A DNA stretch of 64,000 nt from Streptomyces sp. VRA16 Mangrove soil (GCF_017377775.1 NZ_JAFVLN010000021.1:62001-126000), one strand, 5' to 3'; counted from the first letter of the stretch, positions 51,601-60,944 are shown. Translations and numbers: made by a program. Notes: a model not told the origin generated them from the letters alone.

Positions 51601-52099
51601 TGGCGGACGCACCCCGGTCGCCAGCGAGCACGACTTCGACGTGACGCTGGAAGCGGGCTCCTACGAGGTGCGCATCCGCGGCTCCATGGACCGGGTGGAG
51701 CGGGACGCCGAAGGCCGCGCCTACGTGGTCGACTTCAAGACCGGCAAGCAGGCGCCCAGCGCCGCCGACGTCGCGCGCCACCCCCAGCTCGCCGTATACC
51801 AGCTGGCCGTCACCGAGGGCGCCGTCGACGAGCCGTTCGACGGCGCGCGCCCGCACCCCGGCGGCGCCGAGCTGGTGCAGCTGCGCCAGGGCGCCGCCAA
51901 GAAGGACGGCGGCGAGACGCTCCCCAAGGTGCAGGCACAAGAGCCCCTCGACGGAGAGTGGGTCGGTGACCTCCTCGCCACCGCGGCCGGCAAGGTCCTC
52001 GACGAGCGTTTCGCGCCGACCGCGGGCCAGCACTGCACCCACTGCGCCTTCCGGGCCTCGTGCAGCGCGCGCCCCGAGGGCAAGCACGTCGTGGAGTGA
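48641..52099 (+). CDS. adnA: AdnA subunit of the AdnAB helicase-nuclease
   Basis: A 1152-residue protein: an N-terminal UvrD-like motor with LAGPGTGKTTTLVE (Walker A, about residues 52-65), VFVDEYQDTDPAQ and MTAHRSKGLEWRLV, then a C-terminal RecB-like nuclease with IRGSMDRVERD and VVDFKTGK. Cysteines CALQW and CTHCAFRASC suit the AddB-type Fe-S cluster. AdnAB resects double-strand breaks in actinobacteria in place of RecBCD. A repeat-coded acidic linker interrupts the motor near residues 465-525. It pairs with the next gene 39 bp downstream, as Rv3202c with Rv3201c. Confidence 0.92.
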   Translation: MSSSSSTRYLSQHQARQGMPGAYRLVRTPPAPVDPPRLDAHQQAVVDHAYGPLLVLAGPGTGKTTTLVEAVSARISKGVEPGRILVLTFSRKAAVELRDRMALRIGAARAPQATTFHSFCYALVRAHQDAELFAEPLRLLSGPEQDVTVRELLAGQIDLERAGLAHVRWPDELRACLTTRGFADEVRAVLARSRELGLGPAALDSFARRIGRPDWRAAATFLAEYLDVLDMQGVLDYAELVHRAVLLAHRTEIADQLAAQYDAVFVDEYQDTDPAQVRLLHALAGGGRTLVAFGDPDQSIYAFRGADVNGILEFPGDFPRADGTSAPVEVLTTSRRSGARLLEATRRITQRMPLTRLPADKVRAHRALTPVRDGGRTEVYTYPTSGAELDNIADILRRAHLEDGVPWNDMAVLVRAGTRGIPSLRRALTAAGVPVDIDGDDLPLRHEPAVMPLLTALKAVAQAPSGDAENAENAENAENAENAENPENTTGSEDVGDVENAGDVGDVGDAGDSRDVRDVRDAGDTEVPCWLDTETALTLLGSPLAGMDAADLRRLGRALREEERAAGNHVPPPSDDLLARALAEPERLAAHDPSYARGAQRLGALLARAREKLADGGTAEEALWELWNGTPWPQRLERAARRGGAAGRNADRDLDAVCALFAVASRAEERTGGSGARNFLEEIEAQDIAADTLAGRTVRPDAVRLMTAHRSKGLEWRLVVVAGVQEGLWPDLRRRGSLLEADRIGRDGLAEPLTPGALLAEERRLFYVAATRARERLVVTAVKAAADDGDQPSRFLTELGIEPKDVAGRPRRPLSVAALVAELRATTVDPRVSEALREAAARRLARLAALSDDDGRPLVPSAHPYRWWGMYEPTESKVPLRDRDKPVVLSGSALDQLANTCALQWFLGREVKADAPATAAQGFGNVVHVLADEVASGRTPADLDVLMERLDSVWDALAFDAPWKSEQEKGNARVALERFLQWHVMDRGGRTPVASEHDFDVTLEAGSYEVRIRGSMDRVERDAEGRAYVVDFKTGKQAPSAADVARHPQLAVYQLAVTEGAVDEPFDGARPHPGGAELVQLRQGAAKKDGGETLPKVQAQEPLDGEWVGDLLATAAGKVLDERFAPTAGQHCTHCAFRASCSARPEGKHVVE
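50042..50216 (+). repeat. Two adjacent 9-bp minisatellites inside adnA
   Basis: Six exact copies of GCCGAGAAC (50042-50095, coding Ala-Glu-Asn) plus one variant, then about ten units related to GGGGACGTC/AGGGACGTC (50116-50216, coding Gly-Asp-Val types). All keep the frame. Confidence 0.92.
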
Positions 52100-52138
52100 C
52101 GTGCGCCTCCGCTGCGGCGGAACGGGCGGGCGCTGTCA

Positions 52139-55100
52139 GTGGTGCCGGTTAGCCTCGATGAGGTGACCACACGCCTCACCGACCCCGAGCAGCTCAAGGA
52201 GCTGTTGGGCATCCCCTTCACCCCGGAGCAGACGGCCTGCATCACGGCGCCGCCCGCCCCGCAGGTGATCGTGGCCGGGGCCGGATCGGGCAAGACGACG
52301 GTGATGGCCGCCCGCGTGGTCTGGCTGGTGGGGACCGGGCAGGTCGCGCCGGAGCAGGTCCTGGGTCTCACGTTCACCAACAAGGCGGCGGGCGAGCTCG
52401 CCGAGCGCGTCCGCAAGGCGCTGATCAAGGCGGGCGTCACCGACCCCGACGCCATCGACCCGGACAACCCTCCGGGCGAGCCGGTGATCTCCACGTACCA
52501 CGCCTTCGCGGGCCGTCTGCTGACCGACCACGGACTGCGCATCGGGCTCGAACCGACGACGCGGCTGCTCGCCGACGCCACCCGCTTCCAGCTCGCCGCG
52601 CGCGTGCTGCACGAGGCGCCGGGCCCGTACCCGGCGCTCACCCGCTCCTTCGCCGACCTGGTCAGCGATCTCCTCGCGCTCGACTCGGAGCTGGCGGAAC
52701 ACCTCGTACAACCGGGCCGGCTGCGCGCGCACGACCAGGAACTGCTGCGCACGCTCGCGGACACCAAGCTCAGCAACGCGGATCTGCGCAAGGTTCCCGA
52801 GGCCGCGGCGGCGCGCCTGGAGCTGGCCGACCTCGTGGGCCACTACAGGGCGGCCAAGCGAGCCCGGGACGTCCTCGACTTCGGCGACCAGATCGCCCTG
52901 TCCGCGACCCTCGCGAGCACCCGGCCCGAGGTCGGCGAGATCCTGCGCGACGAGTTCCGGGTGGTCCTCCTCGACGAGTACCAGGACACGTCCGTGGCCC
53001 AGCGCATCCTGCTGGCCGGCCTGTTCGGCGACGGCACCGGCCACGCCGTGACCGCGGTGGGCGACCCCTGCCAGGCGATCTACGGCTGGCGCGGCGCCTC
53101 CGTCGCCAACCTCGACGACTTCCCCGAGCACTTCGCGTACGCCGACGGCCGGCCCGCCACCCGCTTCGCGCTCAGCGAGAACCGCCGCAGCGGTGGTCGG
53201 CTGCTCGACCTGGCCAACGGTCTGGCGGAGCCGCTGCGCGCCATGCACGCGGGTGTGGAGGCGCTGCGGCCCGCCCCCGGCGCCGAGCGCGACGGCATCG
53301 TGCGCTGCGCCCTGCTGCGCACCCACAGCGAGGAGATCGGCTGGCTCGCCGACTCCATCGCCCATCTGGTCGCCACCGGGAAGGCGCCCGGCGAGATCGC
53401 CGTGCTGTGCCGCACCGCGACCGACTTCGCCGAGATCCAGGGCGCCCTCGTCGCCCGCGACATCCCCGTCGAGGTGGTCGGCCTCTCCGGGCTGCTGCAC
53501 CTCCCGGAGGTCGCCGACCTGGTGGCCGTCTGCGAGGTGCTCCAGGACCCCGGGGCCAACGCCTCACTGGTCCGTCTGCTGACCGGCCCGCGCTGGCGCA
53601 TCGGCGCGCGCGACCTCGCCCTCCTGGGTCGCCGGGCCCGCTTCCTCGTCTCCCACGCGCGCGGGGGCGACGAGGACGATCCCGACCGGCGCCTGGCCGA
53701 GGCCGTCGAGGGGGTCGACCCGTCCGAGGTGATATCGCTGGCGGACGCGCTCGACACGTTCCTGGAGTCCTCCGTGGAGGCCGAGAGGGACGACGACGGG
53801 CTGCCGTTCTCCCCCGACGCGCGCGTGCGCTTCGCCCGCCTCGCCACCGAACTGCGCGACCTGCGCCGCTCGTTGTCCGACCCGCTCATGGACGTGCTGC
53901 ACCGCGTCCTCGCGGTCACCGGCCTGGAGGTCGAACTCTCGGCGTCCCCGCACGCGTTGGCGGCCCGCCGCCGCGAGACGCTGTCCAACTTCCTGGACAT
54001 CGCGGCCTCCTTCGCGGCCCACGACAGCTCCGCGTCGCTGCTCGCCTTCCTCGGCTTCCTGCGCACCGCGGCCCAGTACGAGAAGGGCCTCGACAACGCG
54101 CTGCCGGGCGGTGAGAACACCGTGAAGGTGCTCACCGCCCACAAGTCCAAGGGGCTCGAATGGGACGTCGTCGCCGTCCCCGGACTCGTCAACGGCACCT
54201 TCCCGAGCACCCAGGGCCGCGAGAAGTGGACCGCCCAGGGCAAGGTGCTGCCGCACGCCCTGCGCGGTGACGCCGTCACGCTGCCCGACATCGAGACGTG
54301 GGACTCCAAGGGCATGAAGGCCTTCCACGCCGACATGAAGGACCACCAGCACACCGAGGAACTGCGCCTGGGATACGTGACGTTCACGCGCCCGCGCTCG
54401 CTGCTGCTCGGCTCGGGCCACTGGTGGGGCCCCTCCCAGAAGAAGAAGCGCGGCCCTTCCGACTTCCTGCAGGCGCTGTACGACCACTGTGTCGCCGGGC
54501 ACGGCGAGATCGAGGTCTGGGCGGACGAACCGGACGACGACGAGGAGAACCCGGCCCTCCAGGAGGCATCGGCCGAGCAGGCCTGGCCGCTGCCCCTGGA
54601 CGAGGCGTCCCTGGCCCGCCGGCGTGCGGCCGCCGACACCGTCCTCGCCCACCTGGAGCGCGCCGCGGGTCCCGCGCAGGCGCGCGCCCACACGCAGACG
54701 CATCCGTCCGCCTACGAAGAGCCGCCCTTCGAGGACCCCGACTGGCCGCCCCCGCCGGACGACGACGAACTGCTCGACGAACCCCCCTACGGGGACGAGA
54801 CGTTCCCGGACGACTGGGACGAGCTGCCCGTCGAGCGCCCCTCGGCCCGGCAGCCCGAAGCGCTGCCCCACGCACGCGTGCCGCAGGAACCGGCCGCGGC
54901 GGTCCCGCACCCCGCGTTCGTCCCCGAGCCCGAGCTCACCCCGGAAGAAGCCCGCACCATCGACTCGTGGGACCGCGACCTGGACGCCCTCGCCGGGGAG
55001 CTGATGCGCGCCCGCGCAGCCGTGCGCGAGGTGCCCGTGCCGCACTCGCTCACCGCCTACCAGCTGATGCGGATCGCCGCCGACCCCGACGGCTTCGCCC

Positions 55101-55669
55101 AGGAACTGGCCCGGCCCATGCCCGCCCCGCCGCAGCCGGCGGCCCGCAGGGGCACCCGCTTCCACGCCTGGGTCGAGTCTCGCTTCGAAGAGCTGCGGCT
55201 GCCCATGCTCGACCCGGAGGAGCTGCCCGGCAGCGACGCGGAGATCGCCGACGAGCGCGACCTGGAGTCCCTCAAGGACGCCTTCGAACGCACTCCGTAC
55301 GCCCACCGCACCCCCTACCAGGTCGAACTGCCCTTCCAACTGGCCATCGCGGGACGCGTCGTCCGCGGTCGCATCGACGCCGTCTACAAGGAGGGCGAGG
55401 GCGACGCGACGACCTACGAGATCGTCGACTGGAAGACCGGCCACCAGCAGAACGCCGACCCGCTCCAGCTCGCCATCTACCGGCTCGCGTGGGCCGAGCG
55501 GCAAGGAGTGGAGCCGGAGACGGTGGACGCCGCCTTCCTGTACGTACGCACAGGCGAGACCGTGCGGCCGCGCCGGCTGCCCGGACGGGCCGAGCTGGAG
55601 CGGCTCCTCACACAGGAGCCGCAGGTCGAGGAGGAGCCGCCGGACGAGCACACTCCGGCGGGGGACTAG
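52139..55669 (+). CDS. adnB: AdnB subunit of the AdnAB helicase-nuclease
   Basis: An 1176-residue protein: UvrD-like motor with IVAGAGSGKTTVMAARVV (Walker A), VLLDEYQDTSVAQ and TAHKSKGLEWDVVAVPG; and a C-terminal RecB-like nuclease with RGRIDAVYKEG and YEIVDWKTGH. Between them is an acidic, Pro-rich linker (about residues 840-940, PPPDDDELLDEPP). Unlike AdnA no Fe-S cysteine group is seen. The GTG at 52139 is used; GTG 52163 (VTTRLTDPEQ) is an equally possible start. In mycobacteria AdnB is the leading motor of the complex. Confidence 0.92.
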   Translation: MVPVSLDEVTTRLTDPEQLKELLGIPFTPEQTACITAPPAPQVIVAGAGSGKTTVMAARVVWLVGTGQVAPEQVLGLTFTNKAAGELAERVRKALIKAGVTDPDAIDPDNPPGEPVISTYHAFAGRLLTDHGLRIGLEPTTRLLADATRFQLAARVLHEAPGPYPALTRSFADLVSDLLALDSELAEHLVQPGRLRAHDQELLRTLADTKLSNADLRKVPEAAAARLELADLVGHYRAAKRARDVLDFGDQIALSATLASTRPEVGEILRDEFRVVLLDEYQDTSVAQRILLAGLFGDGTGHAVTAVGDPCQAIYGWRGASVANLDDFPEHFAYADGRPATRFALSENRRSGGRLLDLANGLAEPLRAMHAGVEALRPAPGAERDGIVRCALLRTHSEEIGWLADSIAHLVATGKAPGEIAVLCRTATDFAEIQGALVARDIPVEVVGLSGLLHLPEVADLVAVCEVLQDPGANASLVRLLTGPRWRIGARDLALLGRRARFLVSHARGGDEDDPDRRLAEAVEGVDPSEVISLADALDTFLESSVEAERDDDGLPFSPDARVRFARLATELRDLRRSLSDPLMDVLHRVLAVTGLEVELSASPHALAARRRETLSNFLDIAASFAAHDSSASLLAFLGFLRTAAQYEKGLDNALPGGENTVKVLTAHKSKGLEWDVVAVPGLVNGTFPSTQGREKWTAQGKVLPHALRGDAVTLPDIETWDSKGMKAFHADMKDHQHTEELRLGYVTFTRPRSLLLGSGHWWGPSQKKKRGPSDFLQALYDHCVAGHGEIEVWADEPDDDEENPALQEASAEQAWPLPLDEASLARRRAAADTVLAHLERAAGPAQARAHTQTHPSAYEEPPFEDPDWPPPPDDDELLDEPPYGDETFPDDWDELPVERPSARQPEALPHARVPQEPAAAVPHPAFVPEPELTPEEARTIDSWDRDLDALAGELMRARAAVREVPVPHSLTAYQLMRIAADPDGFAQELARPMPAPPQPAARRGTRFHAWVESRFEELRLPMLDPEELPGSDAEIADERDLESLKDAFERTPYAHRTPYQVELPFQLAIAGRVVRGRIDAVYKEGEGDATTYEIVDWKTGHQQNADPLQLAIYRLAWAERQGVEPETVDAAFLYVRTGETVRPRRLPGRAELERLLTQEPQVEEEPPDEHTPAGD

Positions 55670-55679
55670 GCTCGTGACC

Positions 55680-57092
55680 ATGAGCAAGCCCGTTGACAGC
55701 GCCGTCAGCACCGTCCGTGCGTACATCGACCACCACCATGAGGCGTTCCTCGACGACCTCGCCGCGTGGCTGCGGATCCCCTCCGTGTCCGCCCAGCCCG
55801 TCCACGCACCCGACGTGCGGCGCAGCGCCGACTGGCTCGCCGCCAAGCTGGCCGAGACGGGCTTCCCGACCACCGAGGTGTGGCCGACGCCCGGCGCCCC
55901 CGCCGTCTTCGCCGAGTGGCCCTCCGGCGACCCCGAGGCCCCCACGGTGCTCGTCTACGGACACCACGACGTGCAGCCCGCCGCCCGCGAGGACGGCTGG
56001 GACACCGACCCCTTCGAGCCCGTCGTCGTCGGAAACCGGCTCTACGCGCGCGGTGCCGCCGACGACAAGGGCCAGGTGTTCTTCCACACACTCGGCGTCC
56101 GCGCCCACCTCGCCGCCACCGGACGCACCGCCCCCGCGGTCAACCTCAAGCTGTTGATCGAGGGCGAGGAGGAGTCCGGCTCCCCGCACTTCCGCGCCCT
56201 GATCGAGGAGCGCAAGGAACGCCTCGCCGCCGACGCCGTGATCGTCTCCGACACCGGCATGTGGTCCGAGGACACCCCCACGGTGTGCACCGGCATGCGC
56301 GGCCTCGCCGACTGCGAGATCGAGCTGTACGGGCCCGACCAGGACATCCACTCCGGCTCCTTCGGCGGCGCCGTGCCGAACCCGGCGACCGCGGCGGCCC
56401 GCCTCGTCGCCGCCCTGCACGACGAGCACGCGCGCGTGGCCGTCCCCGGCTTCTACGACGGCATCGTCGAGCTCACCGACCGGGAGCGCGAACTCTTCTC
56501 CGAGCTGCCCTTCGACGAGGCGCAGTGGCTGCGCACGGCGAAGTCCCACGCCACCCACGGCGAGGCCGGGCACACCACCCTGGAGCGCATCTGGGCCCGC
56601 CCCACCGCCGAGGTCAACGGCATCGGTGGTGGCTATCAGGGCCCCGGCGGCAAGACGATCGTGCCGTCGTCGGCCATGCTCAAGCTCTCCTTCCGGCTGG
56701 TCGCGGGCCAGGATCCGGACCACGTCGAGAAGGCCGTCACCGCCTGGGTCGCCGAGCAGCTGCCCGCCGGGATCCGCCACGAGATCACCTTCGGCGCCGC
56801 CACCCGGCCCTGCCTCACGCCGCTCGACCACCCCGCCCTCCAGTCGGTCGTGCGTGCCATGGGCCGGGCCTTCGAGCGGAAGATCCGCTTCACGCGCGAA
56901 GGCGGCTCGGGCCCCGCTGCCGACCTCCAGGACGTGCTCGACGCACCCGTGCTGTTCCTGGGCATCTCCGTCCCCTCCGACGGCTGGCACGCCCCGAACG
57001 AGAAGGTCGAGCTCGACCTCCTCATGAAGGGTGTGGAAACAACTGCCTACCTGTGGGGCGATCTCGCCGAGAGCTGGGCAGATGCACACTGA
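55680..57092 (+). CDS. M20-family dipeptidase
   Basis: A 470-residue zinc metallopeptidase of the M20 (CPG2/carnosinase-like) family. YGHHDVQP, GAADDKGQ, EGEEESGSP, SDTGMW and the C-terminal PSDGWHAPNE hold the metal ligands and catalytic Glu; the lid domain begins near residue 200 (ELYGPDQDIHSGSFGGAVPN). It hydrolyses small peptides or acylated amino acids. ATG 55680 is used, though GTG 55674 two codons earlier is closer to the weak binding site. It follows adnB by 10 bp, probably in the same transcript. Confidence 0.9.
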   Translation: MSKPVDSAVSTVRAYIDHHHEAFLDDLAAWLRIPSVSAQPVHAPDVRRSADWLAAKLAETGFPTTEVWPTPGAPAVFAEWPSGDPEAPTVLVYGHHDVQPAAREDGWDTDPFEPVVVGNRLYARGAADDKGQVFFHTLGVRAHLAATGRTAPAVNLKLLIEGEEESGSPHFRALIEERKERLAADAVIVSDTGMWSEDTPTVCTGMRGLADCEIELYGPDQDIHSGSFGGAVPNPATAAARLVAALHDEHARVAVPGFYDGIVELTDRERELFSELPFDEAQWLRTAKSHATHGEAGHTTLERIWARPTAEVNGIGGGYQGPGGKTIVPSSAMLKLSFRLVAGQDPDHVEKAVTAWVAEQLPAGIRHEITFGAATRPCLTPLDHPALQSVVRAMGRAFERKIRFTREGGSGPAADLQDVLDAPVLFLGISVPSDGWHAPNEKVELDLLMKGVETTAYLWGDLAESWADAH

Positions 57093-57179
57093 ACGAGGCA
57101 CCCCGCACCCGCCCTGCCGTACGTCCTGCTGAATCGCCCTGCCGAACCACCCATTCCACCGGGGGAGTTGGAAGCACCC

Positions 57180-58127
57180 GTGACCACCTGGACCGACCGC
57201 ACCACCGACCGACCGCTCTCGCTCGCCGTACCCAGCGGCATCGACCGCGCCGCGCACCACCGCCTCGACGAGGCGTGGCTCGCCGCCGCGTGGAGCCACC
57301 CCACGACCCGGGTCTTCGTGGTCTCCGGCGGCCAGGTGCTCATCGACGAGACACCGGACGGCGCGACGGAACTGGTCATGACGCCGGCCTTCGAGGCACC
57401 GCTCACGGAGGCGCACCGCTACTTCCTGGGCACCGACGACGACGGTGTGAGCTACTTCGCGCTCCAGAAGGACACGCTCCCCGGACGCATGGACCAGTCC
57501 GCGCGCCCGGCGGGCCTGCGCGAGGCGGGGATGCTGCTGTCCGACCGTGACGCCGGGCTCATGGTGCACGCCGTGGCCCTGGAGAACTGGCAGCGACTGC
57601 ACCGCTTCTGCTCCCGCTGCGGCGAACGCACCGTCATCGCCGCCGCGGGCCACATCCGCCGCTGCCAGGCCTGCGGGGCCGAGCACTACCCGCGCACCGA
57701 CCCCGCCGTCATCATGGCCGTCACGGACGACCAGGACCGCATCCTGCTCGGCCGCCAGGTGCACTGGCCCGAGGGGCGCTTCTCGACGCTCGCGGGGTTC
57801 GTCGAGCCCGGCGAGTCCATCGAGCAGTCGGTGCGCCGCGAGGTGTGGGAGGAGGCGGGCGTCGTCGTCGGCGAGGTCGAGTACGTCGCCAGCCAGCCCT
57901 GGCCGTTCCCCTCCAGCCTGATGCTGGGCTTCATGGCGCACGCCACGTCCACGGAGATCAACGTGGACGGGGACGAGATCCACGAGGCCCGCTGGTTCTC
58001 CCGCGACGAACTGCGGGCCGCCTTCGAGGCCGAGGAGGTCATGCCTCCCTACGGCATCTCGATTGCGGCCCGCCTGATCGAGCTCTGGTACGGCAAGCCC
58101 CTGCCGAAGCCCAGCGACGCGCTGTGA
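57180..58127 (+). CDS. nudC: NAD(+) diphosphatase (Nudix), NudC
   Basis: A 315-residue Nudix hydrolase that splits NAD(H) to NMN and AMP and removes NAD caps from RNA. The zinc ribbon CSRCGERT...CQACG (about residues 137-160), the Nudix box GFVEPGESIEQSVRREVWEE and the following SQPWPFPSS motif identify NudC. GTG 57180 is chosen because VTTWTDRTT begins the homologous region; a TTG lies four codons upstream. It converges with the mycoredoxin gene (22 bp), as Rv3199c does beside Rv3198A. Confidence 0.94.
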   Translation: MTTWTDRTTDRPLSLAVPSGIDRAAHHRLDEAWLAAAWSHPTTRVFVVSGGQVLIDETPDGATELVMTPAFEAPLTEAHRYFLGTDDDGVSYFALQKDTLPGRMDQSARPAGLREAGMLLSDRDAGLMVHAVALENWQRLHRFCSRCGERTVIAAAGHIRRCQACGAEHYPRTDPAVIMAVTDDQDRILLGRQVHWPEGRFSTLAGFVEPGESIEQSVRREVWEEAGVVVGEVEYVASQPWPFPSSLMLGFMAHATSTEINVDGDEIHEARWFSRDELRAAFEAEEVMPPYGISIAARLIELWYGKPLPKPSDAL

Positions 58128-58149
58128 GCGCCGGATCCCGGTGAGGGAC

Positions 58150-58392
58150 TCAGGCGCCGATCTTCTGCTTGACCTGCGCCAGCGAGGGGTTGGTGAGCGT
58201 CGAGCCGTCGTCGAAGAGGACGGTGGGGACCGTCTGGTTCCCGCCGTTCGCCTTCTCGACGAACGCCGCCGACTCCGGGTCCTGCTCGATGTTGATCTCG
58301 GTGTACGTGATGCCCTCACGGTCCATCTGCTTCTTCAGCCGCTGGCAGTAGCCGCACCACGTGGTGCTGTACATCGTCACAGTGCCCGGCAT
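58150..58392 (-). CDS. mrx1: Mycoredoxin (glutaredoxin-like)
   Basis: An 80-residue thioredoxin-fold protein: MYSTTWCGYCQRLKKQMDRE has the CGYC active site, and NGGNQTVPTVLFDDGSTLTN the cis-proline loop. Mycoredoxin-1 reduces mycothiol mixed disulfides in actinobacteria. The ATG at 58392 fits length and has GAGG/GGAG upstream. It is divergent from uvrD2. Counterpart: Rv3198A. Confidence 0.93.
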   Translation of the reverse strand: MPGTVTMYSTTWCGYCQRLKKQMDREGITYTEINIEQDPESAAFVEKANGGNQTVPTVLFDDGSTLTNPSLAQVKQKIGA

Positions 58393-58505
58393 GTTCCTCG
58401 CGCTCCTTTGTGGCTGGGGATGCGTGTTCGCAATGAGTCGAACGTACGCGACCCGGCGGCCATTCCCGCACGTCGGGCGCATTAGTACGACCGGCCCGCC
58501 CGGCC

Positions 58506-58514
58506 TGTGGACAA
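58506..58514. promoter_or_regulatory. Exact DnaA box upstream of uvrD2
   Basis: TGTGGACAA (complement TTGTCCACA), 40 bp before the preferred uvrD2 start, between the divergent mrx1 and uvrD2 genes. Confidence 0.5.
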
Positions 58515-58554
58515 CGCGACGCACCTGCCCCCGCCGACCTGGCAGCATGGCGGG

Positions 58555-60780
58555 GTGACACCAGCAACGCACTCCACCCTGTTCCCGCAGGTCCCGGAAT
58601 CGGCCGACGCGGTGCTCGACGGGCTCGACCCCGAGCAGCGCGCCGTGGCGACGGCCCTGCACGGTCCGGTGTGTGTGCTCGCGGGCGCCGGCACCGGCAA
58701 GACGCGCGCGATCACCCATCGCATCGCGTACGGCGTCCGCGCCGGGATCCTCCAGCCGGCCAGTGTCCTCGCCGTCACGTTCACCAACCGCGCCGCGGGT
58801 GAGATGCGCGGCCGGCTCCGGCAGCTCGGCGCCGGGGGAGTGCAGGCCCGCACCTTCCACTCCGCCGCCCTGCGCCAGCTCCAGTTCTTCTGGCCGAAGG
58901 CGGTCGGCGGCGAGCTGCCCCGGCTCGTCGACCGCAAGATCCAGCTCGTCGCCGACGCCGCGGCCGCCTCCCGGCTCCGTCTCGACCGCGGCGAGCTGCG
59001 CGACGTGACCGCGGAGATCGAGTGGTCCAAGGTCACCCAGACCGTCCCCGGTGACTATGCGGCGGCGGCCCACAAGGCGGGCCGCGAGACCCCGCGCCAC
59101 TCCGCCGAGATCGCCCAGATCTACGGCGACTACGAGCGGCTCAAGCGCGACCGCGGCGTCATCGACTTCGAGGACGTGCTGCTGCTGACCGTCGGCATCC
59201 TGCAGGACCGGCGGGACATCGCCGAGCAGGTCCGCGCCCAGTACCAGCACTTCGTGGTCGACGAGTACCAGGACGTCAGCCCGCTCCAGCAGCGCCTGCT
59301 CGACCTGTGGCTCGGCGACCGGGACAACCTCTGCGTCGTCGGTGACGCCAGCCAGACGATCTACTCCTTCACCGGCGCCACCCCGGACCACCTGCTCAAC
59401 TTCCGCACCCGGCACCCGAGCGCGACCGTCGTCAAACTGGTCCGCGACTACCGCTCCACCCCCCAGGTCGTGAACCTGGCCAACGGCGTCCTCGCCCGGG
59501 CCAAGGGCCGCGCCGCCGAGCACCGTCTGCAGCTGATCTCGCAGCGTGACGCGGGTCCCGAGCCGGTCTACGCGGAGTACGCCGACGAGCCCTCCGAGGC
59601 CGAGGGCGCGGCCCGCCGCATCCGTGAGCTGATCTCCTCCGGCGTCTCGGCCGGCGAGATCGCGATCCTGTTCCGGACGAACGGACAGTCGGAGATCTAC
59701 GAACAGGCCCTCGCCGACGCCGGGGTGCCCTACCAGTTGCGGGGCGCGGAGCGCTTCTTCGAGCGGGCCGAGGTGCGCAAGGCCGGGCACTCGCTCAGGG
59801 CGGCGGCCCGCTTCGGGGGCAACGACGCGGGGCTCGACGCGGCCGTCGATCTGCCCTCGCAGGTCAGAGCCGTGCTCTCTGGCGAGGGCTGGACGACCCA
59901 GCCGCCCGCCGGATCCGGCGCCGTCCGCGACCGCTGGGAGTCCCTGGCCGCTCTCGCCCGGCTCGCCGAGGACTTCGCCCGAGCCAAGCCGTCCGCGACC
60001 CTCGCAGACTTCGTGGCGGAGCTCGACGAGCGGGTGAACGCCCAGCACGCCCCCATGGTGGAAGGCGTCACGCTGGCGTCGCTGCACGCGGCCAAGGGCC
60101 TGGAGTGGGACGCGGTGTTCCTGGTCGGTGTCGCCGAGGGCATGATGCCGATCACCTACGCCAAGACCGACGAGCAGATCGAGGAGGAGCGACGACTGCT
60201 GTACGTCGGCGTGACCCGGGCGCGGCGCCACCTCGGCGTCTCCTGGGCGCTGTCCCGCTCGCCCGGTGGCCGGGCGAACCGCAGGGCGAGCCGCTTCCTC
60301 GACGGGCTACGGCCGGGCTCCACCGGCCCCGCGGGGCGGGGCGCCGGCGGCGGGCGCGGGGGCGTGGAGCACGGCACGCGGCCGACGGACGACGCCGTGT
60401 GGGAGCCGCCGGCCGGAGCCCGGCGCCGGGGTGACAGGAAGGTCGCGCGCTGCCGGGTGTGCGGGGGCACGCTCGACGCCGCCGAGATGAAGCTGATGCG
60501 CTGCGAGGACTGCCCGTCCGACATGGACGAGGGGCTGTACGAGCGACTCGTCGAGTGGCGGGCCCGCACGGCGGCCGACCTCGGACAGCCCGCGTTCTGC
60601 GTCTTCACCGACAAGACGCTGATCGCCATCGCGGAGGCCGCGCCCGACGACGAGCGGGAGCTGTCCCGCGTCCCAGGTGTCGGCCGACGGAAGTTTCGCA
60701 GCTACGGCTCCGATGTGCTCGCCATCTGTGCAGGTCAGGCGGTGGGGGATGAGGCCGATGACGTCGCGGGGGACGACTGA
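58555..60780 (+). CDS. uvrD2: UvrD2-type DNA helicase with HRDC domain
   Basis: A 741-residue superfamily 1 helicase: LAGAGTGKTRAITHRIAYGV (Walker A), VVDEYQDVSPLQQ, GDASQTIYSFTGA, SLHAAKGLEWDAVFLVG and YVGVTRARRHLGVSW. After the motor comes the tetracysteine module CRVCGGT...CEDCPSD (about residues 637-660) and a C-terminal HRDC domain (LPGVGRRKF-like RVPGVGRRKFRSYG). This layout is that of mycobacterial UvrD2 (Rv3198c), whose unwinding needs the tetracysteine part. I chose GTG 58555 (VTPATHS); GTG 58507 is also in frame. It works in DNA repair or replication. Confidence 0.93.
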   Translation: MTPATHSTLFPQVPESADAVLDGLDPEQRAVATALHGPVCVLAGAGTGKTRAITHRIAYGVRAGILQPASVLAVTFTNRAAGEMRGRLRQLGAGGVQARTFHSAALRQLQFFWPKAVGGELPRLVDRKIQLVADAAAASRLRLDRGELRDVTAEIEWSKVTQTVPGDYAAAAHKAGRETPRHSAEIAQIYGDYERLKRDRGVIDFEDVLLLTVGILQDRRDIAEQVRAQYQHFVVDEYQDVSPLQQRLLDLWLGDRDNLCVVGDASQTIYSFTGATPDHLLNFRTRHPSATVVKLVRDYRSTPQVVNLANGVLARAKGRAAEHRLQLISQRDAGPEPVYAEYADEPSEAEGAARRIRELISSGVSAGEIAILFRTNGQSEIYEQALADAGVPYQLRGAERFFERAEVRKAGHSLRAAARFGGNDAGLDAAVDLPSQVRAVLSGEGWTTQPPAGSGAVRDRWESLAALARLAEDFARAKPSATLADFVAELDERVNAQHAPMVEGVTLASLHAAKGLEWDAVFLVGVAEGMMPITYAKTDEQIEEERRLLYVGVTRARRHLGVSWALSRSPGGRANRRASRFLDGLRPGSTGPAGRGAGGGRGGVEHGTRPTDDAVWEPPAGARRRGDRKVARCRVCGGTLDAAEMKLMRCEDCPSDMDEGLYERLVEWRARTAADLGQPAFCVFTDKTLIAIAEAAPDDERELSRVPGVGRRKFRSYGSDVLAICAGQAVGDEADDVAGDD

Positions 60781-60793
60781 TTCAAACTCGTCG

Positions 60794-60833
60794 AAAAAAT
60801 AGTTTGCGCATGCCCCAGCAATCCCCATAGGTT
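60794..60833 (+). promoter_or_regulatory. Promoter of the whiB7 leader, WhiB7-autoregulated type
   Basis: AAAAAAT (60794-60800) lies just upstream of the -35 TTGCGC (60804-60809); the -10 is TAGGTT (60828-60833), spacer 18 bp. An A/T run directly before the -35 is the known mark of promoters bound by WhiB7 with the primary sigma factor. Transcription from about 60840 would give a 600-base leader. Confidence 0.65.
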
Positions 60834-60944
60834 CTTAATCACGAAAGCAGCGGCCTTCTCGAAGGCCCTGGTTCCGTGTTGTACTTGATAGCCGTCGGAT
60901 CGGTTCACCCCGATCCCCCTAGACGCCGAGAGGAGGCGATTCCA

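Noticed and set aside
55608..58319. A 903-codon minus-strand frame opposite the dipeptidase and nudC
   Set aside because: Antisense shadow: the plus-strand genes show complete catalytic motifs, while this frame is Gly/Val/Arg/Asp-rich with none.
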